Below, piece by piece: positions 9,994-21,900 of a stretch of 64,000 bases of DNA. The stretch is from Diphasiastrum complanatum (Eukaryota; Streptophyta; Lycopodiopsida; Lycopodiales; Lycopodiaceae): the NCBI GenBank assembly GCA_029204225.1, contig CM055100.1, positions 54,497,597 through 54,561,596 of the forward strand, in the 5' to 3' direction. The notes under the pieces were generated by a model, which saw nothing but the letters and a program-made list of their open reading frames with translations, was not told where the DNA came from and made no database searches. Each line of letters begins with the position of its first letter. Position 1 is the first letter of the stretch. A program made the position numbers and the translations under genes.

Positions 9994-12900
9994 ATTCTCA
10001 AGCTATATTGCATCTTAGGGTCAGTATGAATGCTTCATGGAAGTCTAATTGATTGTCTAAGACTGTTGTAGCATCAATTTTGGGCTACAATGGGTGTTTG
10101 CATGTTTTTGCATGATATTGTCTTGTGGAAATGTGCCCTACTACAGATTTTCTAACACTCTATAATATGATAGGCATGCTAGTCATCCAAATAAATTGGA
10201 TTCTATGGTGTTTGGGAACAAGAGATGATATCCTATAGTGATTATAGGATAGCTAGATGATCGATGGTTTCTAGAATATCAGATAAGACAGTTAAGAATT
10301 TTTTTAAAAGGAAAAGCTGATGGTATGGGACATCAGTAATTTTGGAAAGAAAATTTTAGGACTATAAAAATCTGATGATCAATGGTCTGTTTTCGTATCT
10401 AGTCACGATATGGGAAAACTATGATCGTTTGATCAAATGTGGGGATATTTTGGAAAATTTTGAGGTTTAGTCTAGATCCCAATGTGGTATCTCATTATTT
10501 AAAAAATCAGAGGCCCTCAAATCTATTTCTCGCTTTTTTAATTAATCCTTTACTTCTTAGTAATTTCTTGAATATAAGATATCAGACTGATTTATATGAT
10601 TCTTTCCAGCATGAAGTTATTCTTCTGAAAGACTGCTATGTCATATAAGTTACTACTTGTGTGGATAGACTTGGAATTCAAATATATTCTAAGATTAAAA
10701 TGTTTCAATTTTTTAACTAGAATATCTCTCTTGCATAAATGGTTTTTGATGGAATAGTAGTTTCTATCACTCGGATTGAAAATATTTGAAAGAGAGGAAT
10801 TGTTTGTAATGAAGTGAATCTTTTAGTGTAAGCACTTATTACTGATTTTCCTTGGATTTGGATATTTTCATATATCATCTTTCCATTTAACTTCTATTGA
10901 AATTTATAATTTCTTTAAAATGAGGAAGTGATGAGATAAAATTCTATTTGGAAATCTGTTGGTTGCATAGCTTTCGGAAGAGAACCAACTAGGTTATAAA
11001 AATGAGATTGGATCTGAAAGGAATTTCGAATAGTTTTAGAGTAAGATACCTAATTGGAATTTTTTTAATAAGAGAAATTCTCTAGGAATTGTGTGGACAA
11101 TCTAGATCTAGACAAGTTTGATCTTTGAATCATTATCTATAAGTAGTATAGTAAAAGGTCAAAGGTTACTAATTCCATTTTGATTGGAATAGGCGTAAAT
11201 TTGATCAGGATTTAAGTTTGAGAGTTCTGTATTGGATCAACCTAATCTTAGTCTGAATACTAGGATTAGAAAGGGGCGTTGATTGAGAGGAAGGAATTAT
11301 GTAATTAGAGGTATGTAGGATTGGAAAACTGTTGAGATTGAATTCGTCTCAAAGATTTCCCGAATATGTTATTTACTCATGAGAAATAGAAAATCTTTTG
11401 TAGCTGAGTTACAAGATCTCAATGAGATATGTGAGTATCATATGTGAGTTCTGGAGGAATTTGCCAGGTAAGAATGTGTGTGTGTGTATTGGATCATAGT
11501 GAGATTATTCTCATATGTGCACGATTAATCTTGTATGAATCTACTGTGTAATCCTAGTTACTAAGGTTATCTGGTGCACTTAACCTAGTCGGTGAACATG
11601 AACATATGATCAAGTATTGTTTTGATAGATACTTGCAGAGTTAACAAATCTCTGTATGGAAGATTTATGGATTAACTTATAAATGATTTGGGAAGGATCT
11701 AAATGTGGTGTCATACTAGTATAATTGAATTCTTCACCTAGACATTTGAGATTTCTGAATCATTGGCAATTAATTTGAGTAATTTATTACTCCAAGATAA
11801 ATTAATTGGTAAAACAATCAGTGTGATGTGGATTCACAAGGAACTGATGGTTTTTGAATTATATTGCTTGTAAGACGCATGATTAGTGAATCATTTGGAT
11901 TCATCAGTTAAAATTATGTGCATTGGATATACAATATTCTTGGAATAGAGTATTTCTTAGTTAAGGAATAGACTCAACTCATTTGTGATTGTATCCCAGA
12001 GCTCTCAATTGGATAACAAATCATAATGAATCCAAGAATAATAATTGAGTTGATTTTCAGCAGGACTTTGGGTATCTAGATGTGATTCTGGATTGTAATC
12101 TGAAGTATTTTTAGTTGAAAATGATTGTCATTTTGGTATGCGTTCAGTCTTTAATTACCAGTTGTTTATAGAACTTGAATCTTGCACTTCAATTAAAGAA
12201 TCATGTTTTGAAAGTATTCCTAAATGCAGGATTTTCTTAATGGAAAGATTTTGGATCGACTCGTACTTTTCCTGAGTTATGTTAGACATATACTCCAGTA
12301 TCCTGTAAATGATTAAGTATGGTTTGGATTTCAGAAAATTATGATTGACGAATCATATGAATCTAAATATTTATGGTTGACGAATCATAAATAGATACTT
12401 AATTATTGTCAGAGGATTATAAGAAATGGTAATGATTCTTAAGTGTGATGATTAATTCTTGACCTATTATTTGAGTAAAAATTCATATCAGTGTTTTGAA
12501 TCTCTCTACTCCAATATTTTATCTGAGAACCTATGGATCTCACAGATATTCTCACAAGATAAGTATGTTATTTGTGGAAAATTTAATTTATCTAGTGGAT
12601 GTTATTCTGCTACAGTTTATGGTCTGTAGATGCTTGAGTACAGTTCTTCATTTGAATTGGATCTCCAGTTATCGTAGGAGACAGACAAGTCTATTAAGAT
12701 GAATGAATGTTATTTTCTTGCATATGATGCTAGAAACAGGAGCATTTAACTCAAAAAGAGTATCTGAGATACTCAGAGTTGAGTTTTAATCATTCTATAT
12801 CTTAATGATTCTCCTAGAGATTCTAATTGAATGAATTATCATATCTTAGAATCTGGATTCTAAGGATATTTGTACTTGAAAGCTTATGAATTATCTGTCA

Positions 12901-13227
12901 GAGTTGTGGATAATTTCAGACTGTAATAATAATTATTTTATTTTTTTAACTTTCATCTCTTAAGTTGCGTTACTTCACCCAGTCTTTCATGTAAGTGTTT
13001 GACATGAAGATGATGTTACTAACTTGTAATGAATGTAATCCACATAGAAAATTTATCGCTTAATGTACTTCTCAAACCTGAGTCCTCAAGTGTAGAGATT
13101 ATCACTTGGAAAATAGGATTATCTCTGAGTACTTGTTTGATATGAAAGTTAGTGTAAGGATAATGATTTTCTAGGTTGAAAAGAACTGTTCCTATTATTA
13201 TTTCCTATTTAGAGAGCTTCAATTTAT
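9994..13227 (+). other. Decayed Gypsy-related internal region
   Basis: No open frame longer than about 70 codons and no domain motif is visible. The right part (about 12300-13230) is related to the reverse complement of 33300-34430. For example ATATGATGCTAG, then AGTATCTGAGATACTCA and GAGTTGA near 12722-12785 correspond to the complement of 33935-34000. It ends at a polypurine tract and LTR start, so it is best read as the 3' internal part of an old Gypsy element. The left half could hold other debris; I cannot resolve it. Confidence 0.5.
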
Positions 13228-13238
13228 GGAGGGAAGAA
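13228..13238 (+). other. Polypurine tract of Gypsy element
   Basis: GGAGGGAAGAA directly precedes the LTR start TGTTATGTCC. The same arrangement (GGGGAAGAA then TGCTACATCC, or complement of TTCTTCCCCCC then TGTTACGTCC) recurs at 34521 and 33210, which supports the assignment. This purine run primes plus-strand DNA synthesis. Confidence 0.7.
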
Positions 13239-13880
13239 TGTTATGTCCATGGCCAGTAAGTAGGATTCAGTATACTCCTAGTCTTGGATACATGATACTC
13301 TTGTAAATCAAGCTGTTAGCTATGCCACGTGATACTGGATGTGACCCGAAAGTAACTAATATCCTTGTGAGGCCCAGAACACAGTAAATGGAGTTTAGAC
13401 AAGGTATGAGACAGTGTATGCATGTGCAGAGTTATCAATAGCAATTCTATGAATAGTTGGTCCATGCTTAGGACTTTATTCTAGGCGAATCTATGTATAG
13501 GAAACTTAGGGCTATGCATGGCTATGTGCCTAGATTGCTTTTGGCTCTATATATTGAGGCCAAACCCGCCCTACTCCTCATTGTGATCATTGATTCATTG
13601 TCAGGGTTTCACTCTACTTTCATGCTTCCTATTCCTTGGCTTGGGGTTGAAGTTTCTAGAGTTGATTGGTTGCTTCTACTTGGTTGGGTGGTTGCTCCAT
13701 AATGTGTTTTCTATTGTGCTTGTCTTGTAAGCAGGATCTTGAAGGAGCTTGAACCAATTGAATGTTGGGAAGAACTAACAAGTTGAATGAGTAGAAATTC
13801 TTCAAGTGAATAATATTCATGAATATGGCATATTGAGAAAATTGTAAGTCACATGATAATAGATTAGAGAAAATACATCA
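13239..13880 (+). repeat. Gypsy LTR (plus strand), right end uncertain
   Basis: It starts TGTTATGTCCATGG after the polypurine tract and has a TATA-like CTATATATTGAGG at about 13547-13560. That TATA segment is matched in inverted orientation at 14181-14190, and the LTR start is related to those at 33209 (minus) and 34530 (plus). The right end cannot be fixed because no matching 5' LTR in the same orientation is present; a 21-bp inverted repeat at 13889 may mark it. Confidence 0.55.
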
Positions 13881-13888
13881 AAGCTTAA

Positions 13889-13994
13889 AACTAGGTGCAT
13901 AATATGTACACTTTATGTAATCTAATCAATCGATAGGACTGCAAAACCTCCATGGGTGTTGCAACCATGAAGCGTACATATTATGCACCTAGTT
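13889..13994. repeat. 21-bp perfect inverted repeat with 64-nt loop
   Basis: Arms at 13889-13909 (AACTAGGTGCATAATATGTAC) and 13974-13994 are exact reverse complements. It sits between a plus-strand Gypsy LTR and a minus-strand fragment of the same LTR type, so it may be the preserved ends of two inverted LTRs or a hairpin in its own right. Confidence 0.9.
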
Positions 13995-14035
13995 AACCCC
14001 TAACATGAGGATAGAAATACACAAAAAGAGACACT

Positions 14036-14247
14036 ACGGAGCAAAACGACCCAACCAATCCTAGATCCCTCCTGGAGAACCCTCCTGGATCTAGCCCCCA
14101 AGTCATGTCATGTGATAGCAAGAGGAGAAGAGCTCAACTACTAACCTAGACCAAAGTCGTCGATGGGACAATCTCTACCTCAATATATAGAAAGTAGAAT
14201 CATGTGCATGGGTCAACTATAAATAGGTCACAGCCCTTCATGCATTT
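14036..14247 (-). repeat. Gypsy LTR fragment (minus strand)
   Basis: CCTAGATCCCTCCTGGAG...CTGGATCTAGCCCCCAAG closely matches 32808-32860, which belongs to a minus-strand Gypsy LTR. A minus-strand TATA-like CTATATATTGAGG (complement of 14178-14190) matches the plus-strand LTR at 13547. The fragment is cut on its right by the Copia element starting at 14248. Confidence 0.55.
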
Positions 14248-14545
14248 TGATGCAAAAAAGACAACGCAAAAGGAAACAATTCGGATGGATTTCAGAGATG
14301 ATTGCTGGTCACTACTAGCTGTATCATTCCTACAGTCCTCCAGAAAGTAGACAGGCACTGTTGATCTACGTTTGAGATTAACACAACATTCAACAAAATT
14401 CAGATCAAAGTGCGGAATTAAATGAACAAATGAATCAGACAAAACATTGTCTCGCAAGCAGGCGGACTCGTATTCTATATTTTCATCTTCTTGCTTACTA
14501 GCATTAGACTACTTCATGTATTATATCAAGTATCATCCAGAAAGT
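14248..14545 (-). repeat. Left (3') LTR of the deleted Copia, truncated
   Basis: From TGATGCAAAAAAGACAACG onward it aligns with 16284 rightward and with 30163 rightward. After about 250 bp (GAATCAGACA) it jumps to a later LTR segment (ACTAGCATTAGACTACTTC; compare 30637-30660), then at about 14545 runs into integrase coding sequence. Two deletions therefore affect this LTR. Confidence 0.75.
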
Positions 14546-16167
14546 ATCTTGGTCGTTCTGTAGGAGTCTTTAACAAATGGAGTGCATGACATCTTATCCT
14601 TCAGACATGCATTACAGGTGGTCGAACTGGTTGCATTTGAGATGCTGACCCCTGTTATTGCTCCATGATGGCTTGCTTGATAAAGTGTCATTGAGTTCAT
14701 GTGGCATAGTCTTCTGTGCCACAGAGTGTCTGACAAATCATCATGAGTCTGATGCACTTGATCTGCAAGCAGACGTACCTTGAAGTGATATAGATTACCT
14801 TTTCTTCTGCCTTGAGTGATCAAGGTACTGGTACTGGCATCAATAACGTTGCATGCTTTGTCAGCAAACGTCACACGCATCTCTGCATCAGCTATCCTTG
14901 CCACAAAAAGCAGGTCCTGCTGCAGTGTAGGCACGAACAGAACGTCTTCGAGTCGTCTGTCTCTGCCATTCATGTTGAGCCACAGTGAACCAATATTGTT
15001 CACTTGATGTTTGGATCCATTTCCAAGAACTATGAATCTTGAAGGATCTGCACTTCTGAAATCAGACATAATTCGTCTTGATGTCATGAAGTGTGAGGTC
15101 GCTCCTGAATCTAGGATCACCTCATGTGTATCAGATGTTGACGCTACACACACGTCTTCACAAATATAGGCGATCGAACAATTTTTGTTCGATCTCTCTT
15201 CGCCCATTTTTGAGCTCTCAAGCTCCTTGATATAGGATAAATTGTTGTTGTTCTCCTGTCTATTGTGTGCTAATTTGCTCCTCGGGTTCAGGCAACAATC
15301 CAAGGCTGCATGACCCTTCTTGTGGATGTGGATACACTCAAGTTTTGGACTGAGCCAGCATGTATCAACTGTGTGCCCGTCTCTTTTGCATCTCACGCAA
15401 GTCTTCTTTTCTCCACCTTGCTGTTTTGACCTCCCTTTGCTCTTTCAGTTGCCTTTGCTAGTCCTCTCTGCTTCTTGATCACGATCCTATTTTTTATTTG
15501 ACTCCTTCTTAGGCTTAAATTGTTTCTTGGATTTTTCTTTGTTGTCATAGAGGGCCTGGTCGGAACCATCCTTGTGATCAAGGTGTTCTCTAGCCTCGAC
15601 TTCTTCTCGAATTTGGACAATTGCCTTTTCGAGGGTCATTGTAGGATCTTAAGCGAGCAGGGTTCTGGTTGTCTGGAAAGATCTGGGTAAGGCTCTCAAC
15701 AAGTAAGTGAGCTACTTCTCAGTTGACACTGTATTCTCCACTCCAGAGTTATGTAGTGATAGAAATAGATCTTTCATCTTCCTTACAAAAGAAGTGAGGT
15801 CTTTCCCATCCCACTATAGATTTGTCAGCTGATCTTCCAACATCATTATTTGACTTTTTGATTTTGTTTGAAATTTTGTGAGCAGTAGATCCCACATCTC
15901 CTTTGCTTTGGAGAATGTAGCCAGGTCAAGTGTGAGACTATCTTCGATGGAAGATGATAGCAATGCTACTGCCTTGTCATTTTTCTCCCTCCACTCGTGT
16001 AGCTCTTTGCCTGATGTCGTAGGCATCTCCTCTGTGCCATCCACCTAGGGGAATAAACTTTCACCCTTGAGTATCAATGATGTCTTACCTCTCCAGGCTA
16101 GAAAGTTAGATTCTGAAGAATCCAAAACTGTACAAATCTTGCTCTATATGCTGCCGATTGAAACCAT
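14533..16167 (-). pseudogene. Copia gag-protease-pre-integrase pseudogene
   Basis: The minus-strand ATG at about 16167 opens gag (ESNFLAWRGKTSLILKG; a well-kept block at 16044-15814 includes ATFSKAKEMWDLLLTKF). Stops at about 16046 and 15813, and others, break it. The frame at 15396-14533 is open for 287 codons: zinc knuckle CVRCKRDGHTVDTC (first ligands just upstream), a second degenerate knuckle with His for the second Cys, aspartic protease ILDSGATSHFMT with intact catalytic Asp, and the pre-integrase LWHRRLCHMNSMTL with a distal CNACL. It stops where integrase should begin. Gag and protease would assemble and process particles; here only a relic remains. Confidence 0.88.
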
Positions 16168-16269
16168 TGTTTCTGAAGTGTGTTCTCTTGTTGATGGTTG
16201 TTTGTTTGAATGCTTGGCCTCCTGGATCTGATAGCTTCTTGGCTACGTCAGATTATGAGAAGGTAGGTA

Positions 16270-16282
16270 GGCTCTGATACCA
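16270..16282 (-). other. Primer-binding site (tRNA-iMet type)
   Basis: The complement of 16270-16282 reads TGGTATCAGAGCC, the classic plant Copia primer site complementary to the 3' end of initiator tRNA-Met. One base separates it from the LTR end TGCATCA. Confidence 0.92.
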
Positions 16283-16283
16283 C

Positions 16284-17122
16284 TGATGCAAAAAAGACAA
16301 CGTGAAAGTAAACAATTCGGATGGATTTCAGAGATGATTGCTGGTCACTACCAACTGTATCATTCTTGCAGTCCTCCAGAAAGTAGACAGGCACTGCTGA
16401 TCTACATTTGAGATTAACACAACATTCAACAAAATTCAAACCAAAGTGCGAAATTAAATGAACAAATGAATCAGACACACGAATAACAGCAAACTAATTT
16501 GCATTCAAGATTAGACATGATAAGAGTGATATGTGTGCAATGGCTACAAAATCATCTATTGATTCTTCTAATTCTTCAAGCACTGCATGCAAATCCATGC
16601 AGTACTTGGCATGAGAGAAATACAGTTATCCCATGAGCAATGTCTCACTTACTAGAGGACTTGTGGATCTACAGATCCTTCATGTATTGTATCAAGTATC
16701 ATCTAGAAAGTATATAGTCGCATCGTGTAACTTCTAGAGTAGAGTGATTAAACATTTACAACTAATCACGAATTACAAGAGTGGCAAATTAGCCACGACC
16801 TAGAGTGTATCTGTTGACATCATGCTATCAGATCATATGTTTGTACTTCTGGGTACTTGCATGATCTTGCCGATCCTTTTTTTGGAGCGTGAGGATAGAA
16901 AATAATGTCACGATGATTTTCGTGTCGCCTCGTGACCTTTGCATCATCTGACTTTCTCCTGTTGTACCACAAAAATTCTCTTTCACGTTCGTGTCTTCTT
17001 GTTAGGGTGCTCACGAACATTTTTGCTTCGTGTCTTTTGACTTTCGTGTTCGCAAACTTTTTTGTCAGAGCGAGGGTTGAAAGATATCAAAGCTTTGGTA
17101 ATAGAAACGTTTTGTTTCTTCA
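16284..17122 (-). repeat. Right (5') LTR of the deleted Copia, 839 bp
   Basis: Element-orientation start TGAAGAAACAAAACG (complement of 17108-17122) and end TTTTGCATCA (complement from 16284). The full length aligns with the 902-bp LTR at 30163-31064, with scattered indels. Confidence 0.88.
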
Positions 17123-17127
17123 CATTC

Positions 17128-17519
17128 CTCCCACCTATATCCATCACATGTACATGCACTACTCCATGTCTCAAATAGGGTGTCTGTGGGTCCTCTCAAG
17201 GTCATTAGTCACCAAAAGGCCTTGATGTGGAATTAAACCTAGGCGTGACCAATAATCTCAAACACTGGAAGGCCGGTCTACCATATTAGGACTATGCCAT
17301 GTCCTTAGTTGAATATGGCCATAACAGTGAGTGAGTTCCATGGACTAATGGTAACTATCATTTTCAAATGAGGGAGGTACCCATGAGTGAATAATTTGAA
17401 GCCTTATCCATCTGCTTCATGTCCTTGTCGACCCTTCCTTTCAATCGTAGTTGGTGGATGGAGGAGCCAACATGAGCTTCAATAAACTAGCCAATGCTAC
17501 TTCTATGCATTTTTTCACA
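17128..17519. other. Unassigned spacer
   Basis: No domain, LTR terminus or repeat was recognised. Short frames are not supported. Confidence 0.4.
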
Positions 17520-18050
17520 CATGTCAGGACTCTAAATTCAATGTGGTTGATCTTTTAAGGTGGGTGTGATTGTACATAGATCTAGACAAGATTGATTCGC
17601 ACAATCTAGATTGACAATTCTAAGGCAAGAGGACACAATTCATGCATCAATCATTCAACATGTATCATTCACTATGAGAGACCAATTTTGAAGGAAAAAC
17701 TAAGTATGAAGTTAGATTTCTCTTGAGTAGAGAGAGAATGTATATGAGGCTTCTCAGGTAGAGATAGAAGATGGAAAAAAAACCAAGTGTAGATGCTCTC
17801 AAATCTCTTCAAAAAACTAAGTACAAAATGAGCTCTCTCACTCTCTAATAGAGTCTTGAGATCCAAGAGGAGTAGTAAGCATGTGAAATGATTGGATCTC
17901 TTATATAGCACCTCTAAATTTGATTGGTTCATTGAGTTGTCAATTGTGAAAAATCTCAACTAGTTTAGTTGGTTTAATTTGGCAATTTGGAGGCCAAAGT
18001 AAAATATCAACTTAGAGATACATTTATTAATGTCAGTAAGGCCTAGAGAT
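17520..18050 (-). repeat. Copia LTR-like fragment (minus strand)
   Basis: Shares ordered blocks with the LTR at 21252-21900: GATTGTACATAGATC, TCTAAGGCAAGAG, CATGCATCAATC, the (TA)GAGAGAGAAT stretch, and a minus-strand TATA region (complement of TCTTATATAGCACC at about 17899-17912). Ends are not definable. It lies just upstream of a plus-strand LTR, so two LTRs of opposite orientation are fused here. Confidence 0.45.
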
Positions 18051-18425
18051 AGTTTTCTTATTATTTTTAGCAATTATACAAGTGGATAAAGTTTTATTTT
18101 GACCTACTTCTATTGGCTAGTTGAAGTACATTGCATCTAGTCAAGTTAAACTAGATTTTTGGTGAAGTACCTAGAAGTTGCTATTCTAGAAAAAGTAGGC
18201 AAGTCACATTATGGCTGTTATAATAGTTGTACTAGCATGCAAAAATCATTTTCATGTTCTCATTGTGTATGGAGAACTTTTCTCTTCCAATTCTATGTCC
18301 ATCGCTTTCATATTTCTCATGATCTCTTGAATTTTAGTATATAGGATATGAATCTAGATGTGCATCCAATTGTAGCCAAAGATCTAATGATCCATTAAGA
18401 ATATTTTGGATTTGATTTTTTCACA
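18051..18425 (+). repeat. 3' part of a Copia LTR (plus strand)
   Basis: The segment ends ATTTTTTCACA immediately before the PBS at 18426, the same architecture as the intact element (TTTTTCACA / TGGTATCAGAGC at 54414). Its last 100 bp resemble the LTR end at 35560-35654 (TCTAGATGTGC, then AGCCAAAGATC). The LTR start is not found. Confidence 0.65.
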
Positions 18426-18438
18426 TGGTATCAGAGCA
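18426..18438 (+). other. Primer-binding site (tRNA-iMet type)
   Basis: TGGTATCAGAGCA begins directly after the LTR end TTCACA. Matches the tRNA-iMet primer site of plant Copia elements. Confidence 0.92.
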
Positions 18439-19006
18439 TATTGTAGGCCAAAATTGGTGTATTTTCCAAATCTAGAGGTGGATTTGAGGGTGCATTCAAT
18501 TATATGTGGAGTTCAAGTTGTTTCTATCTCAAATCAAGGCCATTTTCAAGTGTAGAAAGTGGATATTTGTGATCCTAGTTTGATTTTAGGTAAAATCACT
18601 TGGAGTAGGCCAATTTTTGAATTCACGTACTAGAATGTGGAGACAAAAATTTCTCATGATTGTTGATGTTGCATTCTATTAGTAGATGTATCAAAATTCT
18701 AGCTTTTGGATATAGCTTTTGCTTGATTCAATATTTTGCATTTAGGAAATAACCCTAAATTTGATGGATTTCTTGATTTTGAAGTTGCTGGAATTTTCAA
18801 GAGTGTGTTTCAAAGAGTTCAAAAGTTCATTATATTTTGGATAGATCCAGTGTGATCAATTCTATGTGTTAGATTTGCTAGAAGAGAGAAAAGGACATGC
18901 TAGATTGTTTCCAAATCTTTGTGATTTCTTATCATCATTTGTTGATTTTCAACAGAGTGTTAAGTGCGTTGGAACATGTTCAAAGAATAAGATCAATCAT
19001 TGCAAC
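18439..19006 (+). other. Copia untranslated leader
   Basis: Between PBS and gag ATG. It aligns well with the leader after the PBS at 35655 (CCAAATCTAGAGGTGGATTTG, GTGGAGACAAAAATT, ATTCTAG) and, in part, with an isolated piece at 47430-47530. No start codon with gag-like sequence precedes 19007. Confidence 0.75.
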
Positions 19007-21245
19007 ATGGCAACCTCAAGTGGCTTCATGTTGGGGAGCAATGATAGGCTTACCTCAATCAACTATTCTACTTGGAAGGTGAGGATGGAATCTTTGCTTG
19101 AGATGAATGAGTTGATAGATATTGTTGTAGGTGTGGAGGAGAGAGCTTTGGCACCTCAAGAGCAATTGAGGTATGACAAGAAAGCTAAGAAAGCTCTACG
19201 CATTATCAAGATGAATGTGACTAATGAACTTCTCAAGGAAGTTGATAACAACATCTAGTGAAGCTTGGAAAACCTTTTGGAAGGTTTATGAGTCAAGTTT
19301 ACATCTATGAGTCAAGTCTATATCTAGGGTCTAACCCTAAGGAGAAATTTTTTTCATGGTCTTCAAAAGAAAGATGAAAGTGCTCATGCTTCTTCTTTTT
19401 TGAAAGTTAAAGCTTCGAATGATGAATTAGCATGTGTTGGTAAAAGCATTAAGGATGTAGAGCTTGTTTGAGTTTTTCTTAATGGTTTATTGGATGATCA
19501 TGCTAAGTTGGTGCAAGTTTTGCTATTCAAAAAACATTGCCAAGTATGGAAGACTTGCAAGAGTCTTGGTGGCTAAAGAGTTTAGACTCCAAGCAAGAGG
19601 AGGATCATCTTCTACATCTCAAGTTGAAGAGGAGGAAGCTATGTTCTCAAAAGGAAAGTTCAAGGGCAAGTACAAAGGCAAGTGGTCTAAAGGACAAGAT
19701 CAAGGTGAGTCATCTTCTTTTGAGGGTAAAAAGAAAAAGTCAAAGTTGAAATGTTTCTATTTTGGAGTCGAAGGATATCTTGCTTGTGATTGTTTCAAGA
19801 AAAAAAGAGATCAAGGTGAGAAGCAAGGCAATTTCATTTTTGATGAGGATGGTGTTGATGAGCAAAATTCAAGTAATTCCATTTTTTATGTCCTCTTGTT
19901 TGCTAACCAATGATGGAGATATTGATACATGGTGGATTGACAGTGGAGCAAGCTTTCATATCATATATCACAAAGAGTACTTCACTTCTTTGGTGTCTTG
20001 TGAAGGAGAGAAGAAGGTCATCAACATGGTTGATGGTGATAAAGCCTGTTTTCAAGGGCATTGGTACTAGTCATATTTTTTCTCATCTACTAATGTGAAT
20101 GTAAGCTTGAAAAATTATTTGTTCATACCTTCAATTATTAAGAATGTTCTTAGTGTGTGTCAAATGGTTGACAAAAGAGCTTAAAGTGAAATTTGTTGGT
20201 GATTCTTTTTTGATCCAATGGACTGGAATCTTGTTTGCCCAAGGCAAGAGACATTGTGAGCTCTACAAACTTTGTGGATATGTTGTTTCTAACCTTGGTG
20301 GTTGGAAGAAAAATAAGAAAGTTGGTGAGCTTTGTTAAATGTCAAAGTCAGAAAGGTTGTCTTATTCTAGATCTAGCTCAAGATATAAGATGCCTTCTCG
20401 TTTATTACACTTGGATTTGCATTGCTTTGAGTAATGGCAGAGCAAAGATGTTTGTGACTTACATTGATGACTTTAGTAGATATTGTTAGATCTATCTTCT
20501 AAAGAATAAGAAAGAAGTCCTTGATGTTTTTTCAAGTTCAAGAATGTTTTGGAGAGTCGATTCAACATGAAGGTCAAGCGCTTAAAGCTGGCAAATGAAG
20601 ACCTATCAACAAAGTTCAAAAAGGTTTGTGTGGCATATGGGATCAAGAGGGAGCTTTCAAACTCAAAGGTTCTACATGGAGTGGAAGAGAGTAAGCGAAC
20701 TCTTTTTAAAAGCGCTAAAGCCATGAGAGTGAACGCAAATCTTCCTAAATAATTTTGGGGTGAAGTTTTGATTTGTGCTAAGTTTGTTTGTAATAGGTAC
20801 TCAAATGAAGTCTTGGTTGGTAAGAGTTCATTTGAGGTTCTTTTTGGTAAGAAGCCAAGGTTGGAGCATTTGAAGATCTTTGGTAGTACTTGGTATGTCA
20901 ACCCATCTTTTGGATTCTTGAAGGGAATCTTTGTTGGATATAGTGAAGTAAGGAGTGCTTATAGGGTTTACATTTTGAATTCAAAGAAAATTCACATTTC
21001 TAAGGATGTTATCTTTGAAGAGGAGAATGTGGATAAGCTTGATGTTGATCAATCTAACATTTTGATGGTGATGAAGATGGTTCTTAAAATGGTGATGGTG
21101 GAGATGCCTCTCCAAGTCAAGTTCTAAGAATATCCTCAAGGCAAAGGCAAAAGCCATATAGGCTTACATATGATGAGAAGGGTAAGCAAGTTGAAGGTAC
21201 AAACTTTGCTTTACTCACATATTTTGGTGAATCTTCTTTGTGTAA
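19007..21245 (+). pseudogene. Copia gag-protease-integrase pseudogene, 3' truncated
   Basis: ATG at 19007 starts a gag very like that of the intact element (INYSTWKVRMESLLEMNELIDIVVGVEER). Order seen: gag (to about 19700, with several stops and frameshifts); a zinc knuckle with two ligands lost (CFYFGVEGYLACDC, where Phe and Tyr replace Cys and His); protease DTWWIDSGASFH with intact Asp; integrase core pieces (TYIDDFSRYC); and the integrase C-terminal region at 20768-21127 (KIFGSTWYVN, GIFVGYSEVRSAYRVYI, ISKDVIFEEENV). It ends at YDEKGKQVEGTNFALL, the linker before RT, where it abuts a minus-strand LTR at about 21250. RT and RNase H are absent. Non-functional. Confidence 0.88.
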
Positions 21246-21251
21246 ATTGTT

Positions 21252-21900
21252 GAATTTCACATGTGTGGGAGTTCCCAAAAGTGTGTTATTGATCTCCTAA
21301 GACTTTGTGATTGCACATAGATCACACATAGATTAAAAACCAAGATCTATTCGATAAATCTAAGGCAAGAGCACATTACTACATGCATAAATCAACTAAA
21401 CAAATACTTTCACATGTGTGGAGACTTGTGCAAATAAAATACAAGTGAATTTCAGCCTTTCTCTCAGGTAGAGAGAGAATTTACTATCATGAACTCGAGT
21501 AGAGCAAGAAACCAATTTTGACTCAAATAGCATAGAAATCTCATAACTCCATAAAACTTACACACAATGACTCTAAGGCACATATAAGTAGTAATATAAC
21601 ATGAAGGGGAGTGAAACATGATTGGAACCCTTCTCACCCTCCTCTAAATCCTATTGGTTGAGTAACATATGAGCCTCAAACTTGATTGGGCCAAATTGAT
21701 GAATATCTCTCTTTTGATTGGACCCTAACTCTCATGCCACACAAAGGGTCATGTCATACACCAAATATCTACTTGACAAATGTCATAAGCCTAACTTGGC
21801 TCGCGCTACATCATCTTGAAATCAAACACTATCTTGATCTTCTTGAGGTTACATACTTTCTCAAGAATGTAAGTGTCCTTCAAGGATGATTCACTTAATC
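21252..21900 (-). repeat. Copia LTR (minus strand), boundaries approximate
   Basis: The left end resembles the LTR end at 49776-49840: (T)GAATTTCACATGTGTGGGA, then TGATCTCCTAAG. Internal blocks resemble 17520-18050. A minus-strand TATA-like element is near 21587-21596 (complement of CACATATAAG). The right boundary is estimated. Confidence 0.5.

Larger units (their letters stand above)
14248..17122 (-). mobile_element. Internally deleted Copia element
   Basis: Minus-strand Ty1/Copia element. Right LTR 16284-17122, PBS complement 16270-16282, gag-protease-pre-integrase internal region, then a direct join from early integrase into a truncated left LTR (14248 to about 14545). Outer ends read TGAAGAAAC...GCATCA in element orientation. 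Flanking pentamers CATTT (14243-14247) and CATTC (17123-17127) are a target duplication with one mismatch. RT, RNase H and most of integrase are missing, so it cannot move on its own. A second member (3' end only) is at 30163-31720. Confidence 0.85.
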
